64,000 bases of DNA from Antedon mediterranea. Its lineage: Eukaryota > Echinodermata > Crinoidea > Comatulida > Antedonidae. The translations under genes were made by a program, and so were the position numbers. The notes under the pieces were generated by a model. The model was not told the DNA's origin, did no database searches, and worked only from the letters and a program-made list of their open reading frames with translations. The stretch's first letter is position 1. Each line of letters begins with the position of its first letter. This document shows, piece by piece, positions 1 through 15,100 of the stretch. The stretch lies in NCBI RefSeq assembly GCF_964355755.1, contig NC_092673.1, positions 6,453,001 to 6,517,000 of the forward strand, in the 5' to 3' direction.

Positions 1-114
1 AGAAAATCTTATATTCAATTGTACACTAGTGCAAGTCTCTTCAAAGAACATACACTGTTATTTTGGAATGTAAAATATAAATTTCAATACAATACAATTT
101 CTATAATGTTACTT

Positions 115-3100
115 TCAGTGTTGTGTAGACCAGTTATTCCCATAATTAAATGGTACACCAGCGGTAGGCTGTCCAATGAACGGTGTATTTGTTGAAGGGT
201 TGGATTGGCCTATGTAAGCATTATTATAGCTATGGCCGTGTTGATTGCCGTAATATTGGCCTGCTGGGAAGTTATACATGTTTTGATTCAATGAGTGGTT
301 AACCTGAGATTGCATCATATACTGCAACCCTGGTTGTACACATGGAAGGTTTGGTTGCACATTCGGTTGCATGTTTGGTCTTACATTTGGTTGCATATTT
401 GGTCTCACATTCGGTTGAATGTGTGGTGGAGGCATACTTGATTGCATGTGTGAGTTAAAGGTCGGCTGGATATGTGGTGGATTCCAGCTTGGTCTATGCA
501 TGCCACGTTGTGGTGCCTGTTGAATTCCTTGTGGAGGTGGAGGCAGTCCTGGTGGTGGTCGAATCATATTTACTTGTGGTTGCGCTGCATACACCTGTTG
601 AGGTTGTGACCCGTAAGATTGAGGATACTGGAGACAAGGCCGGAAATGATGGGTATAAATTTGCGTAGCTGAATTTACATGGGAACTTGGCGGATATTGC
701 GGAGCCAGACTATAATACGTTGTTCCTTTTTGAGTGACAGATGCAGACGGGATGAATTCTGTACTTGCTGGAATGTTGAAACTTTCCAAATCTTCGCAAG
801 GCTTAAACGGTTCAACGACGTTCATCTTCTTACAGGTGTCACCCAGAGTCAGTATTTTCTCACTTTTGATCGACACAGGACTTGTTAAATTCTTTCTAGT
901 ATCTGAATTGGAGATTTGATCGTCGTGAACTGATGCATGCCTTGACGTGGACGATGTGTGGATAGACATTGTGGATGCATGCCCCTGGGAAACCAGGTCA
1001 TTCACTACACCTGTGAAAGTGGTATTACGAATAAAGGTAGTTTTATTGATAAACGTATACTCATACTACAGTAACAGAAAAAACAGTGATTTCTGTGTGT
1101 TATTTATAATATATTTCACTTTAAAACATATAAATCTAATTACTGTACAAACAATTCGTAAACAGAAACATAACAAATTAAACATTGCTGTATAATTAGG
1201 CCTTAAAAAATCTAAGGGTCAGAAAATAAATTATATTTTTTTCAAAAACCAAACCAACCAAATGATTGAATTAACAATAAAATCTCATTTACATTTTTTA
1301 TAATTACTGTATTAAAAATTAATCTATTTCCCTATAAAATAACACTAAATTCTACTATTTTAAGTCACTACCTAGTTTAAAAAGAAATATTGAAATTCAA
1401 TTTTTTAAACATTGTTAAATAGAAATTTCACAAAATCACTAAAACAATATATTTTTTTCATCAGCTTAAGTAGGCATATCAACTGTTTTCCCATCAGCTT
1501 AAGTAGGCATATCAATGTCGGTCTTATTAACAAGATATTGTATACCTCTTTCAATTTCTTCTGTTTGAATCTGCATGTTTTTCACTTTAGCTTTCACAAA
1601 CGCTATCTGCTGCTCAATTTCTGTCAGTTCATCCACCAAGCCATTTCCACCATCCTCCATCATCGCAATGAGTATCTTTTGCCTGAAAAACAAACATTTT
1701 GAAACAATCATTTACAGATGTACATATTTGTAGTTTGACAATAAAGAACCTCAGCGGAGGATCCAGGAAGATCCAAATGCCTAAAATTGTGAAATTAAGT
1801 GTTAAACTTATTTAGTAACCTGTCCTATCTTTTGCATTGCAATTCCCGAAATTTGTATTATGTCATGAGTTGTCTGGCAAATCGCGAATTTTTAGTAAAC
1901 ACACTTTGTAAATAAATCGTAAAAAATGTAAATGTTGATTTTTTTAAATTGTTTCTTTTGCTTATCTGGACTCATTAAATAGATATTGCAAATGCACCTG
2001 TGACGTCACACCAATTTACGGCGAGTGCGTGCGATTGTTCTGAAATCATATGTACATCCCTAATACATTGTAAAAATACTGTCCTCGGTCAAGTTGTCCT
2101 TTAACATTAAAAAATGATTCTATCTACAGGGAAATCTTTACTCGAGTTTAATCAGTGATTATGACATTGACAACTGGGTTCAAACACCGCCTCTATTTGT
2201 GTCAACTTTAAATTAGTTTTCTGTACTAGTTTTTGAATATTTATTTTTAATTATTTATTTTTAATTCTTTAAATAGAATTTTTGGATATTTGCACGATTG
2301 GCGTGCCATACGTGACTTGTTGAAAGCCTGTAAAACCATGGTGTTAACACAATTGAGTTGATGTAAAACAATTATTACTGATATTATTTGTTGTCTACAC
2401 TATCAAACTTTATGTGACAAAAAATGTGATGTGCCAATATATGGACATGATGATGTCATATCACTACCATATTTGGGCACATCACACTTTGTTTAAAACT
2501 AGTTTGATGCTAATTTTCTTCTTCCTTACATTCTATTTGTTAACTTGAGGGCATTTTGGTACAGTACTTATTTTACAAACCTTTTTCTTTCTGATACTTG
2601 TAACATTATTTTTAATAGATCCAAGTCATCACTAACAGTTTCATCATGTGGCTCCACAGGTGATGTTTCTCCCTGAAAAAAATGATCAACAAAATATTCA
2701 CTGTAACAGTTAAACACATCATTAATCCTAATGGGATAATTGTGTACCCTGTGTCATTCAATGGTAGTTCTCTACATGGTAAAGCAGGGATGTCACCAGC
2801 TTTTTGGAGTGCCGGTCGGCAAATTTCCGGGGGGGGGGGGGGGGATACACCGGGGTTCCCCCCCCCCCCGGGGTTTGTCGTTATTTCAGCGAAACATAAA
2901 GAATTATGAAAATAAATAACAAATTGCGTCAGGTCTTGGCCTAACCTTGTACCACCGGGGAGTCGCCGTTATTATTCGCGAAAACAAAAAAACGCTCACG
3001 AAATGAATAGCAATAGATCGCGTCAGGCTTAGGCCTAGTCTTGTAGACACTACGACCACTAAGGCCTAGCCAAGGCTTAGATAGATGCCCCAAAACCCAA

Positions 3101-6100
3101 AATCTTAATTCCACAAAAACGGGCGCTTCTTTATTTAGGCCTAATCCCTAATCAAATAATGTAGATAAATTATTAGCCTATAGACCTTACTACTTGTTGC
3201 TCGATATAATGTTCGTGTTCTTTTGCGCGAGAGTTTTTTAGCGTATTCGCGAATTCCGGATTTTTTGTTTCACAACTGTGCGGCAAGCATGTAGTGCATG
3301 GCCGGCAAGAACAGAGACACGTGTTTATGGGTTAACTGAAGTTCAGCAACCTGAAGTTATCCCAGGGACGTGTAATTATTGTACCATGCTCGGCGATCAT
3401 AAACGAACGAACTTGCCCGGTCTCACTGAACCATGCGCATGTTTTTTGTTTTTTTTTAAATAGTTCGTAGAGTACAAAAATGTAAAACTAGTAACATAAT
3501 ATAATTAAAGCAGGGTGACAAAACATTCAGCAATTAAAAATGATTTTGTTTGGGTCTATGTAGTTATACATTATTAATTACTGCGTACTTGTTTGTATTT
3601 TTAATCTGTGCAAAATAAAACGCTTGAATGGTCGCTATGTGAACTTTAAACTTGTACACTGTGCTGTGTAGCATGTTGTTCGCCATGACTCACAAGCTGT
3701 ATACAATGAATACCAGGGCAGGGTAGGCCTGGTATTGTGTTACAAATAAAGTAACGTACGTAACCACGGAAACATTTGCTGTAGTCTTTTGTCTTATCTA
3801 TATGAGGCTAGCTTGTCTGTTATTAACGATGTGCTAGGTAAAATGTTTTAGTACGAATTTTAGTTAGGCCTAGGCCTAAGAAATATCGTAATGATTAATA
3901 AATAATAGTGGTGGTCGGCAGCCTGTAAATCCTGGTCGGAAATGTTGAGTGCTGGTCGGGGCCGACCAGCGCCGACCAGCGTGGTGACATCCCTAAAGTA
4001 TAAAGTATAATATGATAACATTGTTTAAAAAACACTCGATTGTATTCTTGCAATTTGATTGGTTAATTACGAATCATGTGTCATTTGGAATTAACCTTAA
4101 CTAAAGTGATATCTAATGGTGATAATTAACAAGCTCTAATGCACATTCAGCTTTTTGTAAACATTTAAATAACTTTGCCAAGCGACGTTGTTGACTGATA
4201 GCATTTTAAGATCAACTTGCGAGCCATAACTGTTCTACTCCGCGACTAAAGTTGGAAAGATTCCCGGCCTAGTATTTCTCAAAGATTTACGATGGATAAA
4301 TTTTAAAAAAAGTAGTTTTTTTTTATTTGTTTAATGTAGAGAATATTTCATTCGATGAAAAGTTGACTGGACAGGACAGAACTAATCGGTGATGGTTACG
4401 ATGTTTGTTTGATAAATTAGAGAGAATATCTACCTTCCAGTAAGGATCTTCCGCACTAAATTCTTCAAAAACTTGTGTTAGTATTGAGGATAGGTCAGAT
4501 GACTGATCCTCAAATACCGCTACTAGACTTGGAATTCTATTTAAAAAACCATTAAAAACACATAAATTTCAAATTCGGACTCAATAATTATAGCAATAGC
4601 ATAATCAAATAATTCAAGGAATATTAAATAAATAGTTAAATGTATCTGTGAAAAGATAAAAATATTTAAATAAAATTGTTTTAAAAATACATAAAGCTAA
4701 GTGCATTTATTTCAAATTTATTTCAATCTTACTTTGGAAAGATACTGTAAACATTCCTAATTATGCATCCTCCTGTTAACAAGTACAAGTGTACACAATT
4801 TTCACTTACTTTTCAAGTGGATATAATGTGATATAGGGGCTTGGATCCGATTGGTCATCTGCTGGCCCTCTAGTGACTTCATACCTTTAAATTCAAAGAA
4901 ATACCATCAGCAGATTGTTACATTTCTCCATTATTTTTCTCAATTGGGTTAAATACTGTTACTCATTTAGTAATCCCAATACTACAATTATTAGCCTGAA
5001 TAGATGCATTTTGCTAGCCCCAACTACTACAGTATTGCCTCAACTAGTCATATCTCTCGGTGTCCGAGTCTTGTGAATGATTCTACAGAAAACAACAGAC
5101 AACTACTGTAGTTCCCCGGGAATAATCCCACCCCCTTGTAAGTGAAATTTCTCCAAATTTTGGAGGTGGCTACAATTTAAACTAGCTATATATTCCGATG
5201 TAGGCCTAGTAATTAAATGGTCTGGTCATCTAGGCCTAGACGGCCTAATTGGTCATACCTGTGCTATGTCTACCGTATAGACTTTTCCCTAGATTTCTAT
5301 TTAAAAAATATCCTAAAATGTGATCTAGGCCTATAGCTTCCTAAATAATATCGACACGAACTTGTACAATTTCTCCAGCGGTTCCACACGCTTGAGCTCT
5401 GTCTAAATCTTGTTGCATTTCAAGCAATTTAATAGTGATAATAATCTTCTGGTATAGAGCAAATCTTGATATATTGATATTATATAAAAATTGTAGTAAC
5501 AAAGTATTCATACTCATCTAGCTCTGCAAATACATCTGGATATTCTTCCCGTGAAAGTGAAATGGATTGGATACCAAGTTGCTTAATCTGCATCTAAAAT
5601 AAAATACAGATAATTTGTTATTAATTACAGTAATAGTACAGTCCATATATTGTCTGCTAACTTCAGGAGGCCTCCTTAACGCAACAACGTATCACATATG
5701 TACAACAACAGTGCTGCAAACATCACTAAAGGAAATAGAATTACTGTAGTTTGATTTCATGCAAGAACATTGGAAAACATACAGCACATAGTCAAACGTA
5801 TGCAAGCTGAACCAGGTCAAAGGCTGAACCAGGTCAAAGGCTGAACCAGGTCAAAGGCTGAACCAGGTCAAAGTCTACAACAACTAATAGACGTGCAAAA
5901 AGCAGGTTTGATTTCATGCAGGCGGGGCAAACACAATTATTGGAAGGGCATTTTCTTACATTGCTGAGGTAACGATGCGTTACTAGTGGGAACCACGACC
6001 TAAGTATAAGAAGACTAATGACAATTAAATCCTAACCAAAGTTCGCAGTTTACAATGAGCTCTGCAAAATGGTTGCAAACAATTAGATAGGCCTACACCT

Positions 6101-9100
6101 CTACACCCACCACTATGCATCTGTTACATCAATTAGAGTATATCATTTTCCTATACAATCCTCATATGGGAAACATTTTTTAACAAAAACTTTATTAATT
6201 TTAATGCTACAAGGAAATAGAGTTAAAAGTGTAATTTTAAATAAAATCATGTGGTACACATTGTTCTCCCAATATAGAAGTCAAGTCCGGCAAATTGACA
6301 AAATATACTGTAGCCTTTGATTGCTCTTGTTTGTGTTTAATGTTTTGGCCTAACCTACCACTAGTAGATAAGCGATTATTTTATGTATAATATTCTTGCA
6401 CCATTTTTAATACTGGTTGGAGCCAATTTAGTAATTTAGCAAATCCTGCTGGCAAAACGGGAGAACACTGGGTAAATTATAGTATTTGTAGTTAAATAAT
6501 ATATTTATTTGGATTCCCTGTCTGGTTGGCATCACTTTGCATTCACCTTCGTTCAGTTCTTGTCTATGCAAATACTTACAACTTGAGTGACAGCATCCAC
6601 ATCAATCAAGGTTCGTAGGTTTGCACTTGGCAAGTATGGAACGCCGATGTGATTGATTAGGTGAATTGTACGGTCATTTCCAAGATCAAGACTATTAAAA
6701 ACAATACAAAATGATTATACAAATAATGATCGTTTGTGAGTGCAATGGTACAAATGGTGAAAGATGCGAAAGACTTCTAATTATTAGCGAGTCAAAAGGC
6801 CAAGCGGTTTAGGCAGGGCACCATTAACTGTACCTAAAGAGCCAACAATAACAGCATGGTTGCAGTCTCCCCTAGTTCTGGTGATGCAACAACAAACTGT
6901 CATCTAGTGGACACTGTTTACCTCTGTCTACTTAGAATCCAGTTCATCATTATTCGGGACGAGTAGGGGTTTACCCCTGTAAATTGGTTCAAAAAATAGT
7001 CCTGTACGAGGGGGATTCCTACCTATTTGATGGTAATGTAAGTAACTAATGATAATACTTGGCGACATGTGCCTGAAGATAAATAAAATAAAACAAAATT
7101 AAAAAAATAAAATGTGAATGAGGCACTTACTACATAATAAACCGATTGCTTTCAAGATCATCCAAATCACCACCCATTTCACGATTCATCTGTTCCATCA
7201 ATTCTTCATCATCCAACTCCTCGACAACCGGATAAATTCTAACATCTTCAACGAACTCTGGAGACTCCTCTGTTCCTGTAACCTTTTCTAACATTGGTGG
7301 GCCAATGCTCAAGTTATTGAACTGGGTGTCAAGTCCGGTTGGAGAGGCTAAGCTTAGCCTAGGAGGGGTTAAGGAGCTTGATCCAATGACCTCTTGACCA
7401 TCTTCTTGCATTGCAGTAGAATTGTCATACACTAGTGTTGGTATGTCCAAGCCGTACCCAGTCATCAAACTGTACTCTGAATACTATGAAGGTATTTAAA
7501 TAAAACTATTAATATAAATATACAAAAGTAAGATATACACTCCATTAGTTATATGCATGTTGTTGGGCGACACATGTCACATTGATGTATAATGTACTGA
7601 AATACTGTTTCAATTAGTGTTCATCAATTGGTAATCATCTGGAATAGCCAATTGTTTTGTTGTAAAATGCCATCCTCCATTTGCTAGTGTATCATAGAGT
7701 AATCATATACTAGTTGTATATGCATGTACGTTGAGCATATATCCTCGTAACCACAAAATTAAAACCAGAATTTTACACAAATTTTTCAAATTATCTTTAT
7801 CACTAATTTTATGTATGGATACAGTGGCCATTTGGAAGAGTGATCCCTGCCCTGTTTTAGGCTGCCTGTTTGTATAACTGTTGTTGCCTCTTGACTCTTT
7901 CTAGTTTTAATAATTAATGATTGCAGCTACTAGAATACTATTAATTCAAATTTAAATAAAATGAAATTTCCAATAACACAATAAAACAACATACTGGTTT
8001 GTCTTTGTCCATCAACGTGTCGAAGGTCGCAAAGTTCTCGCTCACCAGGACATCATTGATGTGTATATCCTCTTCAGTGCTCGTGTCTGTTAAGCATACA
8101 CACAAAACTCTCTCCTAAAGTAGACAAATATTTTATTTATACTATTGTTTATAGTGTACTATTTTTTTGGAAAGAAAGCGATATATATATAGCAATCTCA
8201 GAAATGTAGATAGATTGTTGGGATATCAATATTATCAATTGGGAACATTTGTAGTCAACTTAAAGATTCGTTACTTTTTACATTCGAACAATAAACGGAT
8301 TTTGCTCAACAGAAAATCATTTGAATAGAAAATGACAAAGCAATCTTTTTCGTAAAGAACAATCTCAACGGTAAAGTCCCAATCGAATACGACAAATAAG
8401 TTACCATACAAAATATCCCTTTAATAGGATGTTATGTCCTCTTAATAGGAGTTAGCCATAACATATTGCCATAGGAAAGTAAGATTAATTTATTAGTCCA
8501 ATAGTTACAATTGGAAAATCTTATTTGGCGAAAAGTTAATAATGAAGTTGTCTGTGAAGCGCTTCTGTGTAAAATATTGAATAAAAAAAAGGTTGTCTGT
8601 AATTTGTTTTACCTGAATACCAGTTACCAAGGCAACTAAAGCTTTGTCAAGACAAAGTTGTAGAATTCTATCTTGTACTGGCTTTGTCCATGTTTCCTGA
8701 AAGAAAATAAATTTATTTTCCATAATAATAATTGTTGTTGTTGATTAGTAACAATGCAAACAAGTTGAGTGATTCTTGTTGAGTGAAAAATGGGGTGGTA
8801 AACAGTTTAAAAAAAATTAAGAAAAATCAGCATTGCCAAGTAAAATGATTGTAGGAAACTATGTAAATATTGAATATAAAACAATAGAAATAAATTTCAT
8901 GGTTAAGAATTATTCACAATTTTCTAGGTGAAAGAATTACAAGATAGCAGCCGACCTACTTCCTAATTATCACTTAACCTAATCCTTTATATAATCTCTC
9001 TTTTACTATAAAGTAAAAAGAAGCTGCTCATGGGATTGAACCCCATACAAGTCTAAACCATTCTACACAAACAAATCGATAGAAAGTGTCTGCATTATAG

Positions 9101-12100
9101 TCAATTCTTATTTCACACCTAATGCATATTCAATAAGGTAGCAGTATATGACTAATAACTAATGTTTTCTGCATTGCTTACTTACAAATAAACAATGCAG
9201 TATGTAAAATGAGGATTTATGGTGCTATCTATTGTAACATACCAATGATTAGAGTTGTTGTTACTACTTGTTTGTCTATGTAATTTGTATGGTATATTGA
9301 AATAAATCAAAAACTAAATCTCCGTCCACACTATCACATTTTATGTGACAAAAAAAGGTGATGTGCCCATATATGAACATGATGATGTCACAGCACTACC
9401 ATATATAGGCACATAACATTTTTTTGTCACACAAAGTTTGATAATATAGACACAGCTTAAGCCTACCGCTACAGGTTTGAGGAACGAAAGCTTTGCATCA
9501 TAGCCTTGAACTGGTAGGTGAAACATAGATGATCTGGAAAACATTAAACAATACTTTAAGTAACAAGACACTATTAATTAAAGCACTATATAACACTAAA
9601 ATTACACTTCAGCACATACAGTAGGAAAAAACTATAGACGATAAACAATATTATATACAACACAATAATTTACTCTATGCAATGTTGCTGCACTGGTAGG
9701 CGCTACACTGCTGGCAGCCTTGGGTTCGTAGAGGGCCTAATCCAAATTTCCTCAGTTTCCAGTTAAGCTTCAGGGCCCAGAATAAATACATTTAACATTC
9801 AACACTCCTCACATTGAGATTCGAAAGTAGAAATGGTATAACATTCAAATTGTCTACTATTTTCAAATGATTAAGATTACGGTTAAAAGTACACTTTAAA
9901 AAATCTATTGCTTTTCCGGTTTTGATGTACACAATGATAATGGCATGAACTCCGATAGAAATGATGGTATGATAGAAAGATTTAACATACTTGAGGTATC
10001 GTAAAAGACCTTTTGGTACGCAAGCTACTGTTCCATAATCGACATACTTCACCTGTAAAAAAAGAAATAAATTAAAAAATCAAAAATATCTGTCATAACA
10101 CAGAGTTAACATTGTTACATATAAAAAAAAGTTTATATAGTAGAACCTGTTCCTTTGGGAAATGCTTATTCAGGGGACATCTCTATTAAAGGACACGCCT
10201 ATTCAGGGGACACTTTCCTGTGAAACAAATGATACAAAGTATCTTTAATACTACAGCCAACCTCAATTCAGGGGACAACATATTCAATGGGAACTTTTTT
10301 GGGTCCCGAGTGTGTATGCCTTGTTTGTCCTTTTATCAGTTATCTTTGTTTTTACACCTTAAGTTATAATTGTTTATCAATCTTTACTTGCATACTTGTC
10401 ATGTTTATTATTGTCTTTCTGTGGATTACTGTTATTATTATTATTACTGTTATTCCTGATGATTAAAATGTTGAATCATGGCTTTTAATGCTTTTCATTG
10501 TTTAAATTTAAACTATATTGGCTATTGTATTCAAACAGACGTAACAAGCTTTTCCTACCTCTACAAAATCCATATTAGTAATTCCTGTAATAATTGCACG
10601 ATGCCAGTTGTGATCTTGTTGATAGAGGGCAGCACACACTTGATTAATTGCGATCATAGATTCGGCCATTTTGTATTTTTCTCCAACATTTGAACAATAC
10701 ACTTCTCTGGTAGTAGCAAAAGAAAATAAATTATATTCAAATAGATTTACACTTGGAAAAAAAACAATATCTTTTCATTGTCAAAAAACACAAAAGAAAT
10801 AGTTGCTACTACCCCAAACACTAGAGGGTACTATATAAATGTTACATTTTTAAAATAATCAAATCAAGCTGAAGCCAAGCACCATATTGGACGACCCTGG
10901 AGGCCAAAAATGCACAATACTTACTCTAATTCATCCATTACTGTTTCGAGTTGTAATAATTCATCATTTTTCAGTTGTAGTGTTAGGTTAGCAGGTGAGG
11001 TGACATTGGATACATAGACTTCAATGTATTCTTCTAAGGGTGGTAAATCATTGTACTTATAACAAACTCCACTGCCTATTGCATCGCTTGGTACTTTACT
11101 ATATAACGGTTTGTATACCTATTAAAATAAATATCAATATGTCAGTAAGTTAGAGGGCGCTGTTTTTCTTAAACATGCAGAACGTGATGATCGTGGCGAT
11201 GATAGCCTTGTTTTTATTCAACTTTACAATGACCAATGTCCTGGTTTAAACAATTTGATGTCAGCTGAATTCAGAAAAATTACTCTATTTTTGGTGAGAA
11301 TTGGTTTTTTTTCAAAATTTATAGTCTAGACCTCTAGGCTAGGCCCACTCTGTCTAAATAAAATGCTAAATTATACACTGGGACTTTGCCCAGGGATATG
11401 CTTGTATGCGAAGGTGATCGTAAAATCAGAGGTGGGATTATACTTGGGGTGGGACTTTACCAGAGGAACTACGGTAATGGTAAAGATTATTAAGCGCAAC
11501 AAGCATACTGGGGATTTCAAAATAATACTTATTTGGCAAATTTCATAACAACATTATATTATGGTTAATAACTGGACAAAATATCATACACAATACACAA
11601 AAAATAGTTTAATAAAAAAAATAGGTTGTTTGTTTACCTCAGGTACTGTGCCTAGAGACTTATTCTTGGAAGGGTATAGGTGAAGGCGACCTGAAAAGAA
11701 AGTTGAATAGTCGTAAAATATTTATTCAATGTAAGAAAGTATCTTTCTGGAAGATGGCATTGAAAAATAATTAGGCAAAACTTAGGCAAACAGCTTGCCA
11801 TTTTCAACAATTCTCTCTCTTCTTAATTGATAAGCCACCACCACTACCTTGATTGTGTCGAGCAAGGTTGAAGCCAACTTGGTTCTGATATTTTTCAAAT
11901 TTTCTGATATCATATGATATGACTTACCTCTTCCTTTGTAGACCACATGCAGTACATCAGGTAGCATTACTATTAGAGTGTCAACATCCATGAAACCATG
12001 GTCTTGCAATGCTAACTCCTCTCCAAATATTTCCTACAAAATTATTTAAATTATTCCAAAAAAAGTGTAAATAATAATGTTTGTATGTTAAAATAATACT

Positions 12101-15100
12101 CGTATACTAGTGCATAATGGTATACAAATAATAAAATAAAATTGTTACAGCGGATGACATGTCTAACAGAAATGTTTTCAGTTTGAATCTGTTTACTATT
12201 AATTGCATTTCATTTTCACATACAAACTTATAATTTATAACAGTGAATATTTGATTTGATTTATAACAGTGAATATTGATTTTTTGTCACATAAAGTTTG
12301 ATAGTGTAAACAGGGCTTTAGTGTTGGAAAAAGAAGGATTTAGGTAAATTCTTACAAAAACTTTCTCTAATGTTTAAAACTTTCCAAGAACAAGGTATCT
12401 AATATATCTGAAGAAAGACCATTTCAAAGTAGAGGAGAGATGAAGACAACAAGTAGAAGAAAAGACCAATAAAGGATTGTCTATACCTGATAAGCACTTT
12501 CCAACTGTTGTACAACAATCCCCGGTTTCATCACAAGAACTTCTCGTATTTTCACCTTTAACTGGTCAAAGGTTAACTTTGGTATGTTAGGAACCACAAT
12601 TTCATTTGGTCTGTGCCTTGGTTCTTTTGGCCTTGGTTCTATAGTAACAAGAATGTTATCAATATACCTTATTATATTATTTATCAGGCTCAATGACCAC
12701 ATAAAAGGACTCTACCATTGTTACAATGGGTCTGGGGGGCAATGTTGGGTGGGGTTGTTTTTTTATCTAGCTCTTCAATAGAATTAGGTTTAAACTGGTA
12801 CTACTGTATTTCTATTATATGCCTTTAATTTTTTCATATTCAACATTTGAGGCTTGGCATAACAAAAGCGATGCAGAGTCACAACCCCAACTGTTAAGAT
12901 ATTTAGTCTTGAAGTTTACAATGTGAAAAATGGCCTAACTAAGGCCAAAAACCATTCTATAAACACTTATCTTTGACAAATATCAGAACTATGTATATTT
13001 TGCAATTATTTAAGTCGTTTCCATGGAAAAAAAGGAAATTGTATTTGTGTTTACTAAAAAATAGACATTCTTTATTTGGTGTCTGTTTCTTTTTATTTAA
13101 TCTTAATTTTTAACAAACTAAAATCATGTAAATATAAATTGGTTTTAATAAGGTGTTGATGAGAATCTATGACTGTGATTGGCTATAAAGATTAAATACG
13201 CTCTCTGATTAGCCGACACTTTTGTTTACCTGGTGTATGAAAACGAGCATCAAAAAGCAGCCAATCACCAGTTGGATTTGGTCTTTCGATCGTGATGACA
13301 TCCGGCATAGCAGATACCAGGTCAATAACGCTAAAGAAGCCATACTTTGACAACTTAAGCTCAATGCCTGTTAATTTCTGTGAAGTCCAACATATTGTTA
13401 GTTTATAGATAAAAGATAAACTATGGTATTGGTTAAAGATAAACAATATGCATAAAATAGGTTATATAAGTTTATCTGAATAATGCACTTGCCAATTGTA
13501 TGACCCACTATACGACCCCGAGAGAGGTGCGTCATGGACGAGTCATTTTCAAATAATTATTGACACGGTTGCGTCAAAAAACCTAGATGGTACGTCACAT
13601 CAATGAACAATGGTGTGTCAATGTCCGTCACTTTACCGTCCACCATATCATGAACAACATGGTCACAGTGCATCAAAATGGATGTCATGGTCACGTAAAG
13701 TGGTCACGTTTTTGACGCAGGGGTGCGTCATAGTATTCATAATGTATGAAGAACAAAGGACAAATGCATAAAGTTGACAGTCATCTTTAAAATACATTAT
13801 TTATAATTTTACATTACTTATTTCTATTACAATTCAATTTCAATTCAACTTTTATTTCAGACAATTGTCCATATGGTATACATTCTTATTCATAATACAT
13901 TACAATAATTATATCCATCAATTAATATCATGATGTACGTAGATAGTTCATTAAGATTTCACTTACACAGTATGTATATGGTAGTTTGTTCGCCCATAAA
14001 CCATTGGTGTTTTTACTCAAAATCTGTGAAGAAAAGATATTAAATTTGTTGTATAAACCTATACAGACAGGATTGTTATGTACGGTGGAGAGGAAGAGGT
14101 GTATGTTTTAAGACTATGGTCAATCCCTTTGTCAGGGGACAGAGGACAACTCTATTGAGGGGACACTTTGTAGGAGGTTGTACTATGTGTAATATATCTA
14201 ATTTCTGTTTTCATATTAATGGATTGTTATTTTGTGGTTGTGGGGAAGGGGGGGGGGAGATGGGGTTTGTATATGTTTTAACACTATAGGGGTCGCTTTG
14301 TAGGAGGTCCTACTACCGGTACATGACATATATTGTATTTTTATCTTCAAATTACTGCATTTTAGATGTATAGAAATATTAAAATATACAATCTAAAATC
14401 AACAATTTTAGTTTAAAATTGTTCTCACCGTTCTAATGTTTTTAACGAAGGCATCGTCGAAGTTGTCCGATCGTTTTTGCTTGTTGCGAGTTTCAACTTT
14501 AGAGTTCGATACCGGATCTTGGTTTATAACTGGCTCTTCTGAAATATTACAACATTAATTATTAATATTAAAAAATTAATGAATATGTATTCATGTTTTT
14601 TTTTCATTTGTAAAATCATTGTTGAATGAATAAGTATGTGTACACACACACAGTTCTGTTAAGAGGGTCTAAACATAGAGTGGCAGGAACAATTAACATG
14701 TACATTCACAACCGTTTTATGTTTTACACTTGAATTTTTAACGTAGTGTATACTATAGAGATACTAAGGTCGATAGGTCATAAGTACAACATAGCAGCCC
14801 GAGTCTGTTAAGCCTGTTTTCCAACTGGCAAATGTGTTTGTGCCGTGCGAATCGAAAGCGTCAGCTTATACGCAAATTTAGCAAAATTAGTACAGTTGTT
14901 TGAATTGTTTCAACTGTTTCCAAAGGAAAAAATTGTGCAACCAATCAGAGCTCAAGAAATGACGTCGTTCATGAGCACTCATTTGGAAAACTATACAGAG
15001 ACATGTAATGAACATGAAATAGCAGCCTTCGCTCTACAGCAGTGGAAAGTAGCGCATTTTTTTTCTCCTCTGCAAAACCTTAGACTCAAGCGAATAAATT

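Noticed and set aside
1499-1711. Separate small protein ending at the stop at 1499
   Set aside because: It is exon 20 of the TDRD5-like gene read through its donor. Splicing to exon 21 keeps frame and phase.
2682-2909. 75-codon open frame crossing the G16/C12 tract
   Set aside because: Gly/Pro runs come from the homopolymers inside a transposon remnant, in an intron on the opposite strand.
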